Made by a program: the position numbers and the translations under genes | Notes under the pieces: generated by a model | What the model was told of the DNA's origin: nothing | The model's input: the letters and a program-made list of their open reading frames with translations, nothing else | Database searches by the model: none | From: Ruminiclostridium cellobioparum subsp. termitidis CT1112 | GTDB taxonomy: Bacteria > Bacillota > Clostridia > Acetivibrionales > DSM-1351 | DNA length: 64,000 nt | Reading direction: 5' to 3' | Assembly: GCF_000350485.1 (NCBI RefSeq) | Contig: NZ_AORV01000042.1 | Span: 21,450-85,449, forward strand | Part shown: piece after piece, positions 52,863 to 62,777 of the stretch | Position numbering within the stretch: the stretch's first letter is position 1 | How the letters are laid out: every line of letters starts with the position of its first letter

Positions 52863-54184
52863 GATATCAATTCTTCTTTTTTATCTTTAAAACACCAGGA
52901 GAAATATGCGGCACAGCAAAGGATCATAAATCCCGATATTCCAAAAACAATTAACATATTGTCCAAAACTGCCACCTTAATATCTATCTTTATACCGCTC
53001 AAAGCTCCCACCACAAATGAGCCCATAAGAGCGCTGAAAAAACCGGCCGCTCCGGCTAAAGCCGCATTAAAGCCTATAAATACCGTCCTTCCCTCCTGAG
53101 GAGCATATTTAAACTGAATATTAAACAGGGACATATTAACTCCTGCCCAGCCTATACCCGCAAGCACCTGAACAAAAGGAATTATAACAAAATAGGTATT
53201 ATGGTTAATGAAGCTCCAGGTAACATGAACTACGCCCAATACTGCCATTGAAGCAACCGTGGTAAATTCCCAGCTCTTCTTTTCCGAGATCCTGCCCCAT
53301 ATTCTTGCCGAATAAGATTGAACACAGGATAATATTATTCCAATAACCATTATATACGTATATGAGAGTTTCAAGCCATTAACCATATATACCGAGAAAA
53401 ACGGCAGCGAAAACTGTACGCTTAAATTCCATAGAATATTGAGCAGCACAACCTTTCGAAACTGCTTGTCCCTCAGAGGAATGGAAATAAGACCTTTTAT
53501 GTCCAGATTTTGATCATATGGCTTGACCTCAGGTTCCCTGATCCTTTTCAAGGTTAAAACATTAAACAGTGTAATAACCAACGCAACCGAAAATACCACC
53601 ACAAATCCCAGATAATCTTGCCGGTTTGATTTAAACAGGTCCAAAACCCTGCCCATCACCAGGGATAGTACTGCTGCCGAGGCAAGTATACACATATCCC
53701 TCATGCCAAAATATCTTCCCCGCAGCTTATCAGGAACAAGGCTGATTATCCAGCTGGCAGCGGCAGGTGTCAAAAATCCTGCCGCACAATAAGCCAGAAA
53801 ATACATGCCTCCTAAAATCAGCAGCCTTGCAGGCTTACTGTCGGTTACAAAAGGGATAAACATCATCAGGCATAAAAGTGTCCTGTAAAACAGGCATAAA
53901 GCCACAATAAGAGGTCTTCTCCTTGACAGTTTCTCAAACACGAGAGGACTGAACAACTGTATTATATTAGCCAACAGCGGAAGGGCCACTATTATTCCGT
54001 TAAACTGCTCATTAGCTCCCAGGTAACTGGCATAGCCAACTAAAAAGGCACCGCTGGTCAATGTAAAAATAGCATTTGCAAGACATCCCTCAAGCACAAA
54101 TCTCCGTCTGCTGAGTTCCAGGTTATCGTCAGTTACAGTCCTATTGATAAGACCAAGTTTGTCAAAAATATACCTTATGCCCAT
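52859..54184 (-). CDS. Major facilitator superfamily transporter
   Basis: 441 residues, about twelve membrane segments, with the basic loop-2 motif region (FEKLSRRRPLIVALCLF) and a second RGRYFGMRD-type motif (LVPDKLRGRYFGMRDM) between segments 4 and 5. Start ATG at 54184 with GGGGG upstream. The substrate is not evident. It shares no operon partner with clear function; the next minus-strand gene upstream encodes a small multi-pass protein. Confidence 0.85.
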   Translation of the reverse strand: MGIRYIFDKLGLINRTVTDDNLELSRRRFVLEGCLANAIFTLTSGAFLVGYASYLGANEQFNGIIVALPLLANIIQLFSPLVFEKLSRRRPLIVALCLFYRTLLCLMMFIPFVTDSKPARLLILGGMYFLAYCAAGFLTPAAASWIISLVPDKLRGRYFGMRDMCILASAAVLSLVMGRVLDLFKSNRQDYLGFVVVFSVALVITLFNVLTLKRIREPEVKPYDQNLDIKGLISIPLRDKQFRKVVLLNILWNLSVQFSLPFFSVYMVNGLKLSYTYIMVIGIILSCVQSYSARIWGRISEKKSWEFTTVASMAVLGVVHVTWSFINHNTYFVIIPFVQVLAGIGWAGVNMSLFNIQFKYAPQEGRTVFIGFNAALAGAAGFFSALMGSFVVGALSGIKIDIKVAVLDNMLIVFGISGFMILCCAAYFSWCFKDKKEELIS

Positions 54185-54250
54185 GTATGTAGCCCCCACT
54201 ATAAATATGCTGCGACAAAATTATACGACGAAAAATTTTATATGAAATAA

Positions 54251-55027
54251 TTATGACTTGGCAGATCGTTCGCTTTTATACTCCAGATCCATATACAACT
54301 GGGCTATGAGTCTCTGAAGAATCAATCCTGCAATAGTGCTGAAAAAAGAAGCCAGATAAGCTGATCCAAGTGTACTGCCTGATATCACCAAAGCAATGGG
54401 TAATTCAAACATCAGATAAAATCCAATAAAAACACTGGCTATTTGAACTTTTTTATTCCTTGTAATATCACTGCTGGCTGTAAATGCATCAGCTACATTT
54501 AATTTTAAATCCACAACATAGCAGAAACCAAAAATAAAGACGATATATGCAATTATTCCGGGGATGATAAAGAACATCAAGCCCATCATGACCAATAATC
54601 CAAAGAGTATATTGTAGATTATAAGCCTGCCCAGATGCTTGAAAGCTCCCTTAAATCCGGATAAAATACCTGTTGTCTTTCCCCTCAGCTCTGAAATATA
54701 TGAATACAGATATACAGATAAGAACAGGTTAGTTATCACTTTTATTACCAGTGTAACCCCCAATACCAAAAGAGCAGGTGAAATCACTTTTTCAGCCGCA
54801 TTTCCCTGTTGTGCAGTGGTTACCGTTGTCAATGCCGACATAAGTAAATCAAAATCCTCAGAAGATATCTGATTCAATATTCTATGCTGAATATAACTCC
54901 CTGCCATCTGACAAAAAAGTACAAGCACAAAAATCAATCGGGCAAGTCCCTCACTTTTCAGTTTATAAAATTTAATACAGACAGGAAGATATTCAAAAAA
55001 TCGTTTTACTCCTGAAGAATTATCCAT
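54251..55027 (-). CDS. Multi-pass membrane protein (YciC/DUF975-like)
   Basis: 258 residues, about six hydrophobic segments, with a central region resembling YciC/DUF975 (RLIIYNILFGLLVMMGLMFF, IIPGIIAYIVFIFGFCYVV, ADAFTASSDITRNKK). Start ATG at 55027 with GGGAGG upstream; an ATG 21 codons earlier has no ribosome site. Such proteins have no firm function. Confidence 0.65.
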   Translation of the reverse strand: MDNSSGVKRFFEYLPVCIKFYKLKSEGLARLIFVLVLFCQMAGSYIQHRILNQISSEDFDLLMSALTTVTTAQQGNAAEKVISPALLVLGVTLVIKVITNLFLSVYLYSYISELRGKTTGILSGFKGAFKHLGRLIIYNILFGLLVMMGLMFFIIPGIIAYIVFIFGFCYVVDLKLNVADAFTASSDITRNKKVQIASVFIGFYLMFELPIALVISGSTLGSAYLASFFSTIAGLILQRLIAQLYMDLEYKSERSAKS

Positions 55028-55186
55028 AATACCTTTCCTCCCGGAAATTATGTAAATACAGCAAAAAGCCATACATAAATCAAAATGCAATTCAATTTAA
55101 AACATACTAGCTTAGTATACCTTATTGTCCTGAAAAAACAAGCTTATAAGTAAACTAAACTGCTCTAAAATTTTAGTTAATTAAAT

Positions 55187-55921
55187 TCAAATCAGGAAGC
55201 CTCCGTTAGGACTTATCACCTGACCTGTTATAAAATCAGACCTGTCTGACGCCAGGAAATATACTGTCTCTGCAACATCAATTCCTCTCCCTATCACGCC
55301 AAGGGGAGTCTGATCCTTCAGATCTTCAATAGCAGCCTGGTCCAAACCGGAATTCATATCTGTAGCTATTACCCCCGGTGCAACACAATTAACCTGAATG
55401 TTTGACGGACCCAATTCCTTGGCAAGAGCTTTTGTCATCCCAATGACAGCAGCTTTTGTTGATGAATAGAGCACCTCACAGGATGCACCGGCAATACCCC
55501 ATATGGATGAAATATTGATTATCTTTCCCCGCTGCTTCCTTATCATAGCCGGTAATACCCCCCGTGCGCAGAGAAACATACCTTTAACATTGACCTCGAA
55601 CATCCTGTCCCACTCTCCCGACGAAATGTCGGTAAACAGCTGCTGCCTCGCTATACCCGCATTGTTGATCAATATATCTATGTCGCCGAAACATTTATTT
55701 ATGCTGTTTAGCATATTTTCCACCTGTTCCTCCTGCGAAACATCCGCCTGTACGGCAATTGCCCTGCAATCGGCTTTTTGCAGCTCCTCCAGCAGGCATT
55801 CCGCCTCCTGGCTGCTGGTGTTGTAATTTATAGCGACATTATAGTCCCGGGCAGCAAAAAGCCGGGCAATATCCTGCCCGATCCCTCTGGATGCACCTGT
55901 GACCAAAACGGTTTGCCCCAT
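55187..55921 (-). CDS. Short-chain dehydrogenase/reductase (FabG-like)
   Basis: 244 residues, classical SDR: VTGASRGIGQDIA (cofactor), LINNAGIAR, catalytic ISSIWG (Ser), LYSSTKAAV (Tyr-x3-Lys), and a FITGQVISPNGGFLI end. Clostridia often have such an isolated FabG-like gene, some of which act on the EF-P 5-aminopentanone modification (YmfI); acyl-carrier reduction is the alternative. No fatty-acid genes are adjacent. GGGAGATT precedes the ATG. Confidence 0.88.
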   Translation of the reverse strand: MGQTVLVTGASRGIGQDIARLFAARDYNVAINYNTSSQEAECLLEELQKADCRAIAVQADVSQEEQVENMLNSINKCFGDIDILINNAGIARQQLFTDISSGEWDRMFEVNVKGMFLCARGVLPAMIRKQRGKIINISSIWGIAGASCEVLYSSTKAAVIGMTKALAKELGPSNIQVNCVAPGVIATDMNSGLDQAAIEDLKDQTPLGVIGRGIDVAETVYFLASDRSDFITGQVISPNGGFLI

Positions 55922-55969
55922 ATCAATCTCCCATTTTCATAAAATATATTTGCAATATACCGTCGTCCA

Positions 55970-56548
55970 TCACTCACGTCCGGTAATTGTATTGAAAAAG
56001 GCCTGTTTTTCTGCCTTATCCTTAAACTGGCCGAAGTAATCGGCAACTTCAACAGCAAAATCCACAAAGGATATACCCTTGGAGGTAATAACACTGCCAT
56101 CCCGGACCACCCTTGCATTGACAAAATTCTCCCTGGGGAAGGGATCTTCTTCCTTAAACTGTGCCCTTCTCATTTCATTCCATTCCACTATGGACGTAGT
56201 ATATTTGACCTTATCAAGTATACCTGCCTTTGCCAGAAAACGCGGGCCTGCGCAGATTGCAGCCAGAAGTTTTCCGCTGTTGTAAAATCCCCTGATCAAT
56301 TCAAGCATTTCCTCTCTTACCACAGGATTCCAGCCTCCCGGTATGATGAAGCCTTCATAGTCTTCAACCTTTGCCCCGGCCACTGTAACCGAAGGTAAAA
56401 ATACCATGCCTCCCTTGCTTTTCACGGGTTCCATATGGTAAGCACACGGAACTATCTCCTTTGAGAGTTCATGTCCTAACAGGTGGGTTGCATATATGAC
56501 TTCAAAATCAGCCATATCATTATACATAAACACTAATATTTTGCCCAT
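55970..56548 (-). CDS. DJ-1/PfpI family protein
   Basis: 192 residues, class I glutamine-amidotransferase-like fold: ILVFMYNDMADFEV with an acidic residue near the site, GFIIPGGWNP, and the nucleophile elbow LLAAICAGPRFLAKAG (Cys). Possible roles are stress chaperone, deglycase or hydrolase. I start it at the ATG at 56548 (MGKILVF) with GGAGTGAG upstream; longer frames upstream are not family-like. It lies 48 bases upstream of the FabG-like gene. Confidence 0.87.
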   Translation of the reverse strand: MGKILVFMYNDMADFEVIYATHLLGHELSKEIVPCAYHMEPVKSKGGMVFLPSVTVAGAKVEDYEGFIIPGGWNPVVREEMLELIRGFYNSGKLLAAICAGPRFLAKAGILDKVKYTTSIVEWNEMRRAQFKEEDPFPRENFVNARVVRDGSVITSKGISFVDFAVEVADYFGQFKDKAEKQAFFNTITGRE

Positions 56549-56645
56549 GGTCCATCTCACTCCATTCTTCATTTTATTGATTTCTATTTTCTTCACCGGA
56601 CACCTGCAATACAACTGTTGATTTGTTGAGTTCATTGCACCGGTT

Positions 56646-56897
56646 TTATTTTGTTTGTATTTCAAGTAAATCCAGGTAACCCACAGCTTCCTGCCGTGAG
56701 TCTCCGCACATTTCCACCGAAGGTCCCAGGCTGGAGCAAACAGCAGGCCTTTCCGGTTTTCCAAAGAGCTTGCACCTGTAATTATCGTCAAGCTGTATAC
56801 ATTTTACACCGGCAGGTTTTCCGTGAGGCATCCCCGGAATCGGCGATGAAATTGACGGTGATATACAGCAGGCTCCGCAGCCATCTCTGCAGTCCAT
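56646..56897 (-). CDS. YkgJ-type cysteine-cluster protein
   Basis: About 83 residues with the pattern [11 protein letters not shown] at the start, then [33 protein letters not shown] and MCGD: eight cysteines in the arrangement of the YkgJ/UPF0153 family, which probably binds zinc or an iron-sulfur cluster. ATG at 56897 chosen from the family start; GGAGG is 13 bases upstream and an earlier ATG at 56936 is possible. Function unknown. Confidence 0.8.
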   Translation of the reverse strand: MDCRDGCGACCISPSISSPIPGMPHGKPAGVKCIQLDDNYRCKLFGKPERPAVCSSLGPSVEMCGDSRQEAVGYLDLLEIQTK

Positions 56898-56987
56898 ATT
56901 CCGGCGGCACCTCCTTCTTCCCAATGGCCAGGGCATTTCAGCTTCTATGCAGCCAAAAAATTATTCATGTTATTGGTTGTTGTCCGG

Positions 56988-57452
56988 TTACCATTCACTG
57001 TAAGGCTTTCTCACCAGATGAGAGTTCCCGTATTTCCTGTCAAAAGTAACTTCTTCACCCAGCCAATCAGGTCTTTCAAAAAACTGTTCCTCAGATTTCA
57101 ATTCTATCTCGGCTACAACAAGTCCTTTATTTACTCCGAGGAATTCGTCGATAACCCACTCATTTCCCCCATATACTGCAAAATGACGTATCTTCTCTAT
57201 CAGCGGCCTTATACAAAGGTTGTCAAGTATCATATCCGCTTCGTCCGCCGGAATTTCATATTCAAATTCATCCCTTGTAAAGGACTGTGCCTTCCCTTTT
57301 ACAGTTATAAAACCCTTATTGTCATAAGTCCTTATACGCACCGTTCTGCCGCTCTCTACAGACAAATAACCCTGTTTGAACAATACCGGCTTTGCATGTA
57401 TTTTGTAATCATCATTTTTAACCAGAAATTTCCGTTCTATTTCTACCGGCAT
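56988..57452 (-). CDS. CYTH-domain protein (triphosphate tunnel metalloenzyme)
   Basis: 154 residues. Signature EIERKFLV (ExExK) at the N-terminus and alternating charged β-strands (RTVRIRTYD, GFITVKGKA, DEFEYEIP, WVIDEFLG, LVVAEIELKSEEQ) of the tunnel fold. Bacterial stand-alone members are mostly inorganic triphosphatases. AGAGGAG precedes the ATG. No functional neighbour. Confidence 0.9.
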   Translation of the reverse strand: MPVEIERKFLVKNDDYKIHAKPVLFKQGYLSVESGRTVRIRTYDNKGFITVKGKAQSFTRDEFEYEIPADEADMILDNLCIRPLIEKIRHFAVYGGNEWVIDEFLGVNKGLVVAEIELKSEEQFFERPDWLGEEVTFDRKYGNSHLVRKPYSEW

Positions 57453-57594
57453 TTATGTTTCTCCTCTTTGGAATCAATCAATTAATTCTCAATGATATAA
57501 TTATAGCTCAGTGCAAAATGTTTTTCTATTAGCAAATATAACGAAAGAATAATTGTTGACATTGAAAAGGCAAATGCTTGTTTTTCAGGACGAT

Positions 57595-57625
57595 GAAAAG
57601 CCGCACATCACACTGGATATGCGGC
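57595..57625 (-). terminator. Terminator of the second sugar importer operon
   Basis: Minus strand GCCGCA / TGCGGC arms with inner AT pairs and a short loop, followed by TTTTC, about 35 bases after the permease stop. Confidence 0.6.
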
Positions 57626-57659
57626 ATAAAAACATAAATTTTAAACTCCCCTTAACTGT

Positions 57660-58520
57660 CTATCCCTTTAATCCGGTAGTTACAATTCCTTCTACAAAAT
57701 ATCTCTGGGCAAACATATAAATTATCAGAATTGGAATGAGACAGAACACAGAAGCCGCCATGAGCAGATCAAACCTGGTAGTGTGTTCTCCTCTGAAGGC
57801 ACTCAGTCCCAGCTGGATAGTAAATTTGCTTGTTGAATTTATATATACCAACGGGTATAAAAAGTCATTGTAATAGCTCTGGAACGTAAAGACAGTAATT
57901 GTCGCTATAATAGGCTTTGACAGTGGAACAAAAATATTGGCCCACGCTCTTAACCTTCCGCAGCCGTCAATGGTAGCCGAATCCTCAAGATCCTGCGGTA
58001 TGGTCATAAAAAACTGTCTTCCCAGAAATACCGGCAGTCCGTACCCGAATAACATCGGAATTATAATAGGCCAGAGCGAATCCTGAAAACCCAGGTTTTT
58101 GAAAAATATAAACCTTGGTATCAGGACAACCGAGTCAGGTATCATCAAAGATAAAAGGAACAAAGCGAACAAAAAATCCCTGCCCCAGAATTTTATGCGT
58201 GCAAATGAGTACGCAGCAAGAGTTGCACTCAATACGGTAAAAAATGTTCCGGGAATTACTATTGTAAATGTATTTATGAACATACGTGTAAAGCTGAGAC
58301 CATATGCATTCCATGCCTTGACATAATTATCAAACCTCCATTCGGAGGGAAAAATTGCAGGCGGGAATGTCATTATCTCGGTTCTCGATTTGAAGGAACA
58401 CAAAATCATCCATATCAAAGGAATCAAATCAAATAAAACAAATAAAACAAGTATAATATATGCTATTACCAATACTGCCTTCTTTTTATTTCTACTCCTT
58501 GTATTAACTGCATTATCCAC
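57660..58520 (-). CDS. Sugar ABC transporter permease (MalG type)
   Basis: 286 residues, six membrane segments, EAA loop EDSATIDGCGRLRAWANIFVPLSKPII, C-terminal QRYFVEGIVTTGLKG. GTG start at 58520 with GAGAGGG upstream. It ends the second importer operon (binding protein, MalF-type, MalG-type). As in the first importer, no ATPase gene is present. Confidence 0.92.
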   Translation of the reverse strand: MDNAVNTRSRNKKKAVLVIAYIILVLFVLFDLIPLIWMILCSFKSRTEIMTFPPAIFPSEWRFDNYVKAWNAYGLSFTRMFINTFTIVIPGTFFTVLSATLAAYSFARIKFWGRDFLFALFLLSLMIPDSVVLIPRFIFFKNLGFQDSLWPIIIPMLFGYGLPVFLGRQFFMTIPQDLEDSATIDGCGRLRAWANIFVPLSKPIIATITVFTFQSYYNDFLYPLVYINSTSKFTIQLGLSAFRGEHTTRFDLLMAASVFCLIPILIIYMFAQRYFVEGIVTTGLKG

Positions 58521-58552
58521 AAAAAGCCACCCTCTCCGCTACAGATAGTCAA

Positions 58553-59443
58553 TTAGGTTTCATACTGAACTTTACTGCCTAAAACATACTTCTGCAGCAC
58601 TGTTACAATCATTATAATAATAGCCATGATTATTGCTATTGCGCTTGCATACCCCATTTCATTATGGGTAAATGCTTTTGTATACAAATAATAAACCAGC
58701 GTGTTGGTGGAATTTCCCGGGCCCCCTCTTGTCATTGTAAAAATTTCGGTAAATACCTGAAACGCATTTATTATTGCATATACCACCACAAAATAAATGG
58801 CAGGCATTATTAAAGGAAGCTTTATAAACCAGATTTTCTGATATGACTTGATACCATCCAGCTCCGACGCCTCATAAACCGATCTGGGTACAGCCTGCAG
58901 TCCCGCTAATAAAACAACCATGTTATAGCCTGCCATTTTCCACACACTCATTAATGCAATGCTGAAAATGGCCAGATTAGGATTGGTAAGCCAGCCCACT
59001 GGTCCTATTCCAAATAAGGATAATCCGTAATTTATCAAACCGAATTCGGTATTATAAAGCCAGGTAAACAGCAGTGCAATTACAATAAGCGGGCATACAA
59101 CAGGAAGGTAAAAGATGGCTCTGAATGCATTGACACCTTTTATCGGCAGCTCGGCTATTAACGCAAGGCCGAAAGATATTATCAAGGACAGCGGGACATA
59201 TATTACAACCCATTTTAATGTATTTTTCAGGCTTATGAGAAATACTTCATCGCTGATGAGTTTTGTATAATTGTCAAAGCCTATGAATTTGGCATCGGAT
59301 AAAATATTCCAATCTGTAAAACTGTAAAATATAGAACAAACAAGCGGATATAAGGTAAAAACGAATAGTCCGATCAGAGCAGGTGCTGCAAACGCATATC
59401 CATCAATATTCCGTTTCAGAACCGTCTTTTTGCTAGCTTTCAT
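58553..59443 (-). CDS. Sugar ABC transporter permease (MalF/UgpA type)
   Basis: 296 residues, six membrane segments, EAA loop EASELDGIKSYQKIWFIKLPLIMPAI and the C-terminal MTRGGPGNSTNTLVYYLY motif. AGAGGTGG precedes the ATG. It follows the binding-protein gene across a perfect 15-bp hairpin, and is 32 bases before the MalG-type gene. Confidence 0.92.
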   Translation of the reverse strand: MKASKKTVLKRNIDGYAFAAPALIGLFVFTLYPLVCSIFYSFTDWNILSDAKFIGFDNYTKLISDEVFLISLKNTLKWVVIYVPLSLIISFGLALIAELPIKGVNAFRAIFYLPVVCPLIVIALLFTWLYNTEFGLINYGLSLFGIGPVGWLTNPNLAIFSIALMSVWKMAGYNMVVLLAGLQAVPRSVYEASELDGIKSYQKIWFIKLPLIMPAIYFVVVYAIINAFQVFTEIFTMTRGGPGNSTNTLVYYLYTKAFTHNEMGYASAIAIIMAIIIMIVTVLQKYVLGSKVQYET

Positions 59444-59461
59444 ATTGCCACCTCTTTAGGT

Positions 59462-59498
59462 GACAATATAAGAAGGAAAACCTCCTTCTTATATTGTC
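59462..59498 (-). promoter_or_regulatory. Perfect 15-bp intra-operon hairpin
   Basis: GACAATATAAGAAGG / CCTTCTTATATTGTC with a 7-base loop, between binding-protein and permease genes. The loop holds AGG. Such hairpins usually stabilise the binding-protein mRNA and lower permease expression. Confidence 0.7.
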
Positions 59499-59516
59499 TA
59501 TAAAATTTAAATTATT

Positions 59517-60863
59517 CTACTTAAACAATTCAGTATTTGCTTTTTTGTCTATATTGGCAGCTGCCTGTTCCATTGTCTGACTCCCGTTGAAAGCATTGTC
59601 CAGTTCAGGAGTTATAATATCCTGGAATTTTGTGTATAAGCCCGTTGCTGCCGCATTGTATTGAGTTTCTGTTTCTATGTATGAAGCCGTTGCCTTAAAC
59701 GGTGCTGCATCAGGAGGAGTAGTAACTATCTTTTCATTATCAAGCATTTTCTTATAAGGAGGCATTGACAATCCTCCGGCCATTGTTATTCCAAGACCTT
59801 CCTCACTCAGAAAATATCTGATAAGGCCAATGGCCGCATCCTTGTTCCCACTCTTTTCACCCATAGCCAGAGTACCTGAAATAACAGGATTTATACGAGT
59901 CGTACCCTTTGGCATTTCAATTGCCGTCCATTCAAAATCAGCATCATTTCTACAGGTTGGGACAAACCATCTGCCCGAAGGATACATGGCAATTTTACCC
60001 GTCAGGAATAATTGGTCCGAACCCTGTCCGATTGACGACAGTGCCGAAGGCGACGGTGCCGTCTTGTTTTTGATGATATCATACATGACGTTCATACCTT
60101 TTAAGACCGACGGATCACTGAAGTTTGACTTGCCGTCCTTGAACCATTGTCCCCCGTATGATGAAGCGAAAGTCATCCAGAATGCCCAGTAGTTGTCTGC
60201 TTCAGCCCCATACTGAACAATCTTGCCGTTCTCGGTTACAGTAAGTTTCTTTGCCAGATCCGTATATTGCTCCATGGTCCAATCACTGGTCGGTATCTCA
60301 ATATTAGCCTTTTTAAAAAGATCAACGTTCACATACATATTTATTGCTGCCCAATCCTTGGGAATGGTATATGTTTTACCGTCAACCTGTCCATACTTCA
60401 AAAGTCCGTCAACCAAATCGTCCGTCAGTTCAGGGTATTTTTGAATATATGGATCCAGTACGGCACAAGCTCCTGATTTAACATACTCAGGTACTTTGGA
60501 TTGAAGCAGCCAGTATACATCCGGTGTCGAATTTCCGGCTACCATGGTGGAAAGCTTGGTATAATAGTCATTTGGGGTAAACATATAGTTTACTTTAACT
60601 TTTGGATTCTTAGCCTGGAAATTCTCCAGTACTTTCTCATAAAGCAATCTTTCGTCTTCCTCGCCCCAGCTCATGAAACTGATTTTACCGCTAAGTTCCT
60701 GAGCCGTTCCGGCATCGGACGACACACTTTGCGATTGACCTGCAGATGCATCCCCTGTGCCTGATGCAGCCGATACACCTGCTTTGTCATCCGAACCACA
60801 GCCTGCAATAACAAAAGAAAACACACACAGAGTTGCAAGTAATAATGCCAAATACCTTTTCAT
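59517..60863 (-). CDS. Sugar-binding lipoprotein (family 1)
   Basis: 448 residues. Lipobox VIAGC (Cys22), a Ser/Gly/Gln linker, and a family 1 binding domain (ISFMSWGEEDERLLYEKVLENFQAKNPKVKVNYMF; TPDVYWLLQSKVPEYV; YTIPKDWAAINMYVNVDLFKKA; SGTLAMGEKSGNKDAAIGLIRYFLSEEG). AAAGGGGGA precedes the ATG. The GH127-type gene just upstream suggests an L-arabinose-containing oligosaccharide ligand (inference). Confidence 0.92.
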   Translation of the reverse strand: MKRYLALLLATLCVFSFVIAGCGSDDKAGVSAASGTGDASAGQSQSVSSDAGTAQELSGKISFMSWGEEDERLLYEKVLENFQAKNPKVKVNYMFTPNDYYTKLSTMVAGNSTPDVYWLLQSKVPEYVKSGACAVLDPYIQKYPELTDDLVDGLLKYGQVDGKTYTIPKDWAAINMYVNVDLFKKANIEIPTSDWTMEQYTDLAKKLTVTENGKIVQYGAEADNYWAFWMTFASSYGGQWFKDGKSNFSDPSVLKGMNVMYDIIKNKTAPSPSALSSIGQGSDQLFLTGKIAMYPSGRWFVPTCRNDADFEWTAIEMPKGTTRINPVISGTLAMGEKSGNKDAAIGLIRYFLSEEGLGITMAGGLSMPPYKKMLDNEKIVTTPPDAAPFKATASYIETETQYNAAATGLYTKFQDIITPELDNAFNGSQTMEQAAANIDKKANTELFK

Positions 60864-60951
60864 GGTAATCCCCCTTTAATTTTTATTTAGGCCTGATTAA
60901 ATAATAACTTCCCCATTTTAAGACCGGCTTTATTATTTAATCCTGCCTTAA

Positions 60952-60973
60952 TTGCCGCTGTTTAAAGCGGCAA
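60952..60973. repeat. Inverted repeat after the GH127-type gene
   Basis: TTGCCGCT / AGCGGCAA with a short AT loop, 38 bases past the stop of the glycosidase. No clear T-run; partial terminator or mRNA-stabilising hairpin before the importer genes. Confidence 0.45.
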
Positions 60974-61010
60974 AGAAAACCAAAATAAATGCTTCTGTTA
61001 TATTTTTTTA

Positions 61011-62777
61011 TTATTCTATCGAAAAGTATGTGGTATATATCTCATCCTTAACATTATAAAGAGGTATAAATTTCACATTTACGTCCTGATTTACGGTGTA
61101 AAATGAAACATCCTCCCACGCATTCTTATTGCACCCAATCAGAAGATCTTCAGTAGACAGGCCTTTTTTGTACAATGTTCTTGCCTCGGCTGTAAGGCCT
61201 GCAAGAACAACCGGTCCGTACATGAATGCCACAAGGTTCGGGTTATCATCAGCAGGGCAGACCCATATCTTTTTTATAAATTCAAGCTGGACTATGTTGT
61301 CATGCCATGTTTGTTCAATTGTTATAAAACCGTTTTTGACCTCTAAATCCTTCAACCTGTGTCCGTCCACTTTCACACTGAAGTTATCACCGGCCCACCA
61401 TGGTATTCTGAATGTCAGCGGCAATTTTACAGACTGCCCGGTCTTTATGCTGATGTGTATATTGCTGTTGTCAGGCAGCTTCCACGTTTCTTTCCCTTTT
61501 AAATAATTCTGCTCTATTTCAACACTGGTTCCATTTTTGTCATATACCAGCTTTGAAGGAATATACTGTGCAAAGACAAGTTCTTCTCCGTTTTTATATA
61601 TACTTAAATCTGTATAGAGAGTATGTGCCTGCAAAAGAGTTCCGTGACAGCACCAAAAATCATGAGTGGGTGAACCCCATTTCTTTTTTGCACCGCAGTG
61701 AAGCGGCAGATAGTATATTACCATGCCGGTCTCAATATTTTGCTGTGCAAATAACCCATTATATATATTTCTCTCGATATAATCCAGATATTTGACTTCC
61801 TTCGTCCATCTGTAAAGAAAATCCGCAAGCCTTATCATATTGTATACGACACAGTGCTCCTGATTTGTCTCGCTGAGCATAGTGCTCTGTACCCCGGGCT
61901 GGGTCCATACTTCAGCGGTTGTCTGTCCTCCCGTGCAGAAGTATCCCAGATCCTCCACCGTTTGTTTCCAGTATGCTTCTACGATTTTTCTGTATCTTTC
62001 GATTCCGGTCACTTCATAAATCCGTGCTGCACCGTGTATTTCAACAATAGTTGTATTGGCATGTTTTCCGCTTACGGTCTCTATCCCGTTCAATAAATTT
62101 TCAAAAAGCCTTGGTCTGTCATAGCGTTTGATCAATTCCAGATATTTATCATTTTTTGTTATTCCATACAGGTCTGCCCATACCTCAAGCATTGCACCGG
62201 TTTCAACATCAAGAATGTCATCCATTTGTTCCCTGGTAAAATTACCGCTCCAATCCAAAAACCAGTCGGCCCAGGTGTCCGCAATTTTCAATGAAGTCTC
62301 GTCGCCTGCATACCTGTACATATCCACTAAACCCATTAATGTTTTGTGGACCGTATATTGAGGTGCCCAGACCTTCTTTTTTCTGACAACCCATTCCATA
62401 TATTGTTCAGGAATGGAACCGGCCCATATCCCGCCATTTTCCTGCTGGCATACGGCAAGCTGTTTTACTATATTAACAGCTTTTCCCCGGACTTCTTCAT
62501 CACCGGTCTGTTTATATACCCTGGCAGCTGCCGAAAGCCAGTGTCCCAGGAAGTGTCCCCTCAACTGACAGCACGGGGACTCCCAGCCCCAATGGATATC
62601 GGGTATGGTATTTTTATCCGTCTCAATGATTCTGCCAAAAATACCTGCCTGCATATAATAGTTTTGTAAGAGTTTTTCATTTTTCAGGCTCATAAGATAG
62701 GCTTTATTGATATCAAATCTTTCTGTAAAAACGCTGGGTGTCAATTCCATCTGCTTTGCGCCAAGATATTCTGGCAT
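61011..62777 (-). CDS. GH127-type glycoside hydrolase (DUF1680), probable β-L-arabinofuranosidase
   Basis: 588 residues, no signal peptide, so cytoplasmic. It has the (α/α)6-barrel family features: WGWESPCCQLRGHFLGHWL, GGIWAGSIPE, and the Zn-thiolate catalytic site with E307 and C309 in ETNQEHC and the pair C376/C377 in DFWCCHGT (in Bifidobacterium HypBA1 the corresponding Cys pair includes the nucleophile). ATG at 62777 with AGGAGGG upstream; an ATG 18 codons earlier lacks one. It is divergent from an AraC-type regulator and upstream of a sugar importer, so it likely acts on imported arabinosides. Confidence 0.88.
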   Translation of the reverse strand: MPEYLGAKQMELTPSVFTERFDINKAYLMSLKNEKLLQNYYMQAGIFGRIIETDKNTIPDIHWGWESPCCQLRGHFLGHWLSAAARVYKQTGDEEVRGKAVNIVKQLAVCQQENGGIWAGSIPEQYMEWVVRKKKVWAPQYTVHKTLMGLVDMYRYAGDETSLKIADTWADWFLDWSGNFTREQMDDILDVETGAMLEVWADLYGITKNDKYLELIKRYDRPRLFENLLNGIETVSGKHANTTIVEIHGAARIYEVTGIERYRKIVEAYWKQTVEDLGYFCTGGQTTAEVWTQPGVQSTMLSETNQEHCVVYNMIRLADFLYRWTKEVKYLDYIERNIYNGLFAQQNIETGMVIYYLPLHCGAKKKWGSPTHDFWCCHGTLLQAHTLYTDLSIYKNGEELVFAQYIPSKLVYDKNGTSVEIEQNYLKGKETWKLPDNSNIHISIKTGQSVKLPLTFRIPWWAGDNFSVKVDGHRLKDLEVKNGFITIEQTWHDNIVQLEFIKKIWVCPADDNPNLVAFMYGPVVLAGLTAEARTLYKKGLSTEDLLIGCNKNAWEDVSFYTVNQDVNVKFIPLYNVKDEIYTTYFSIE

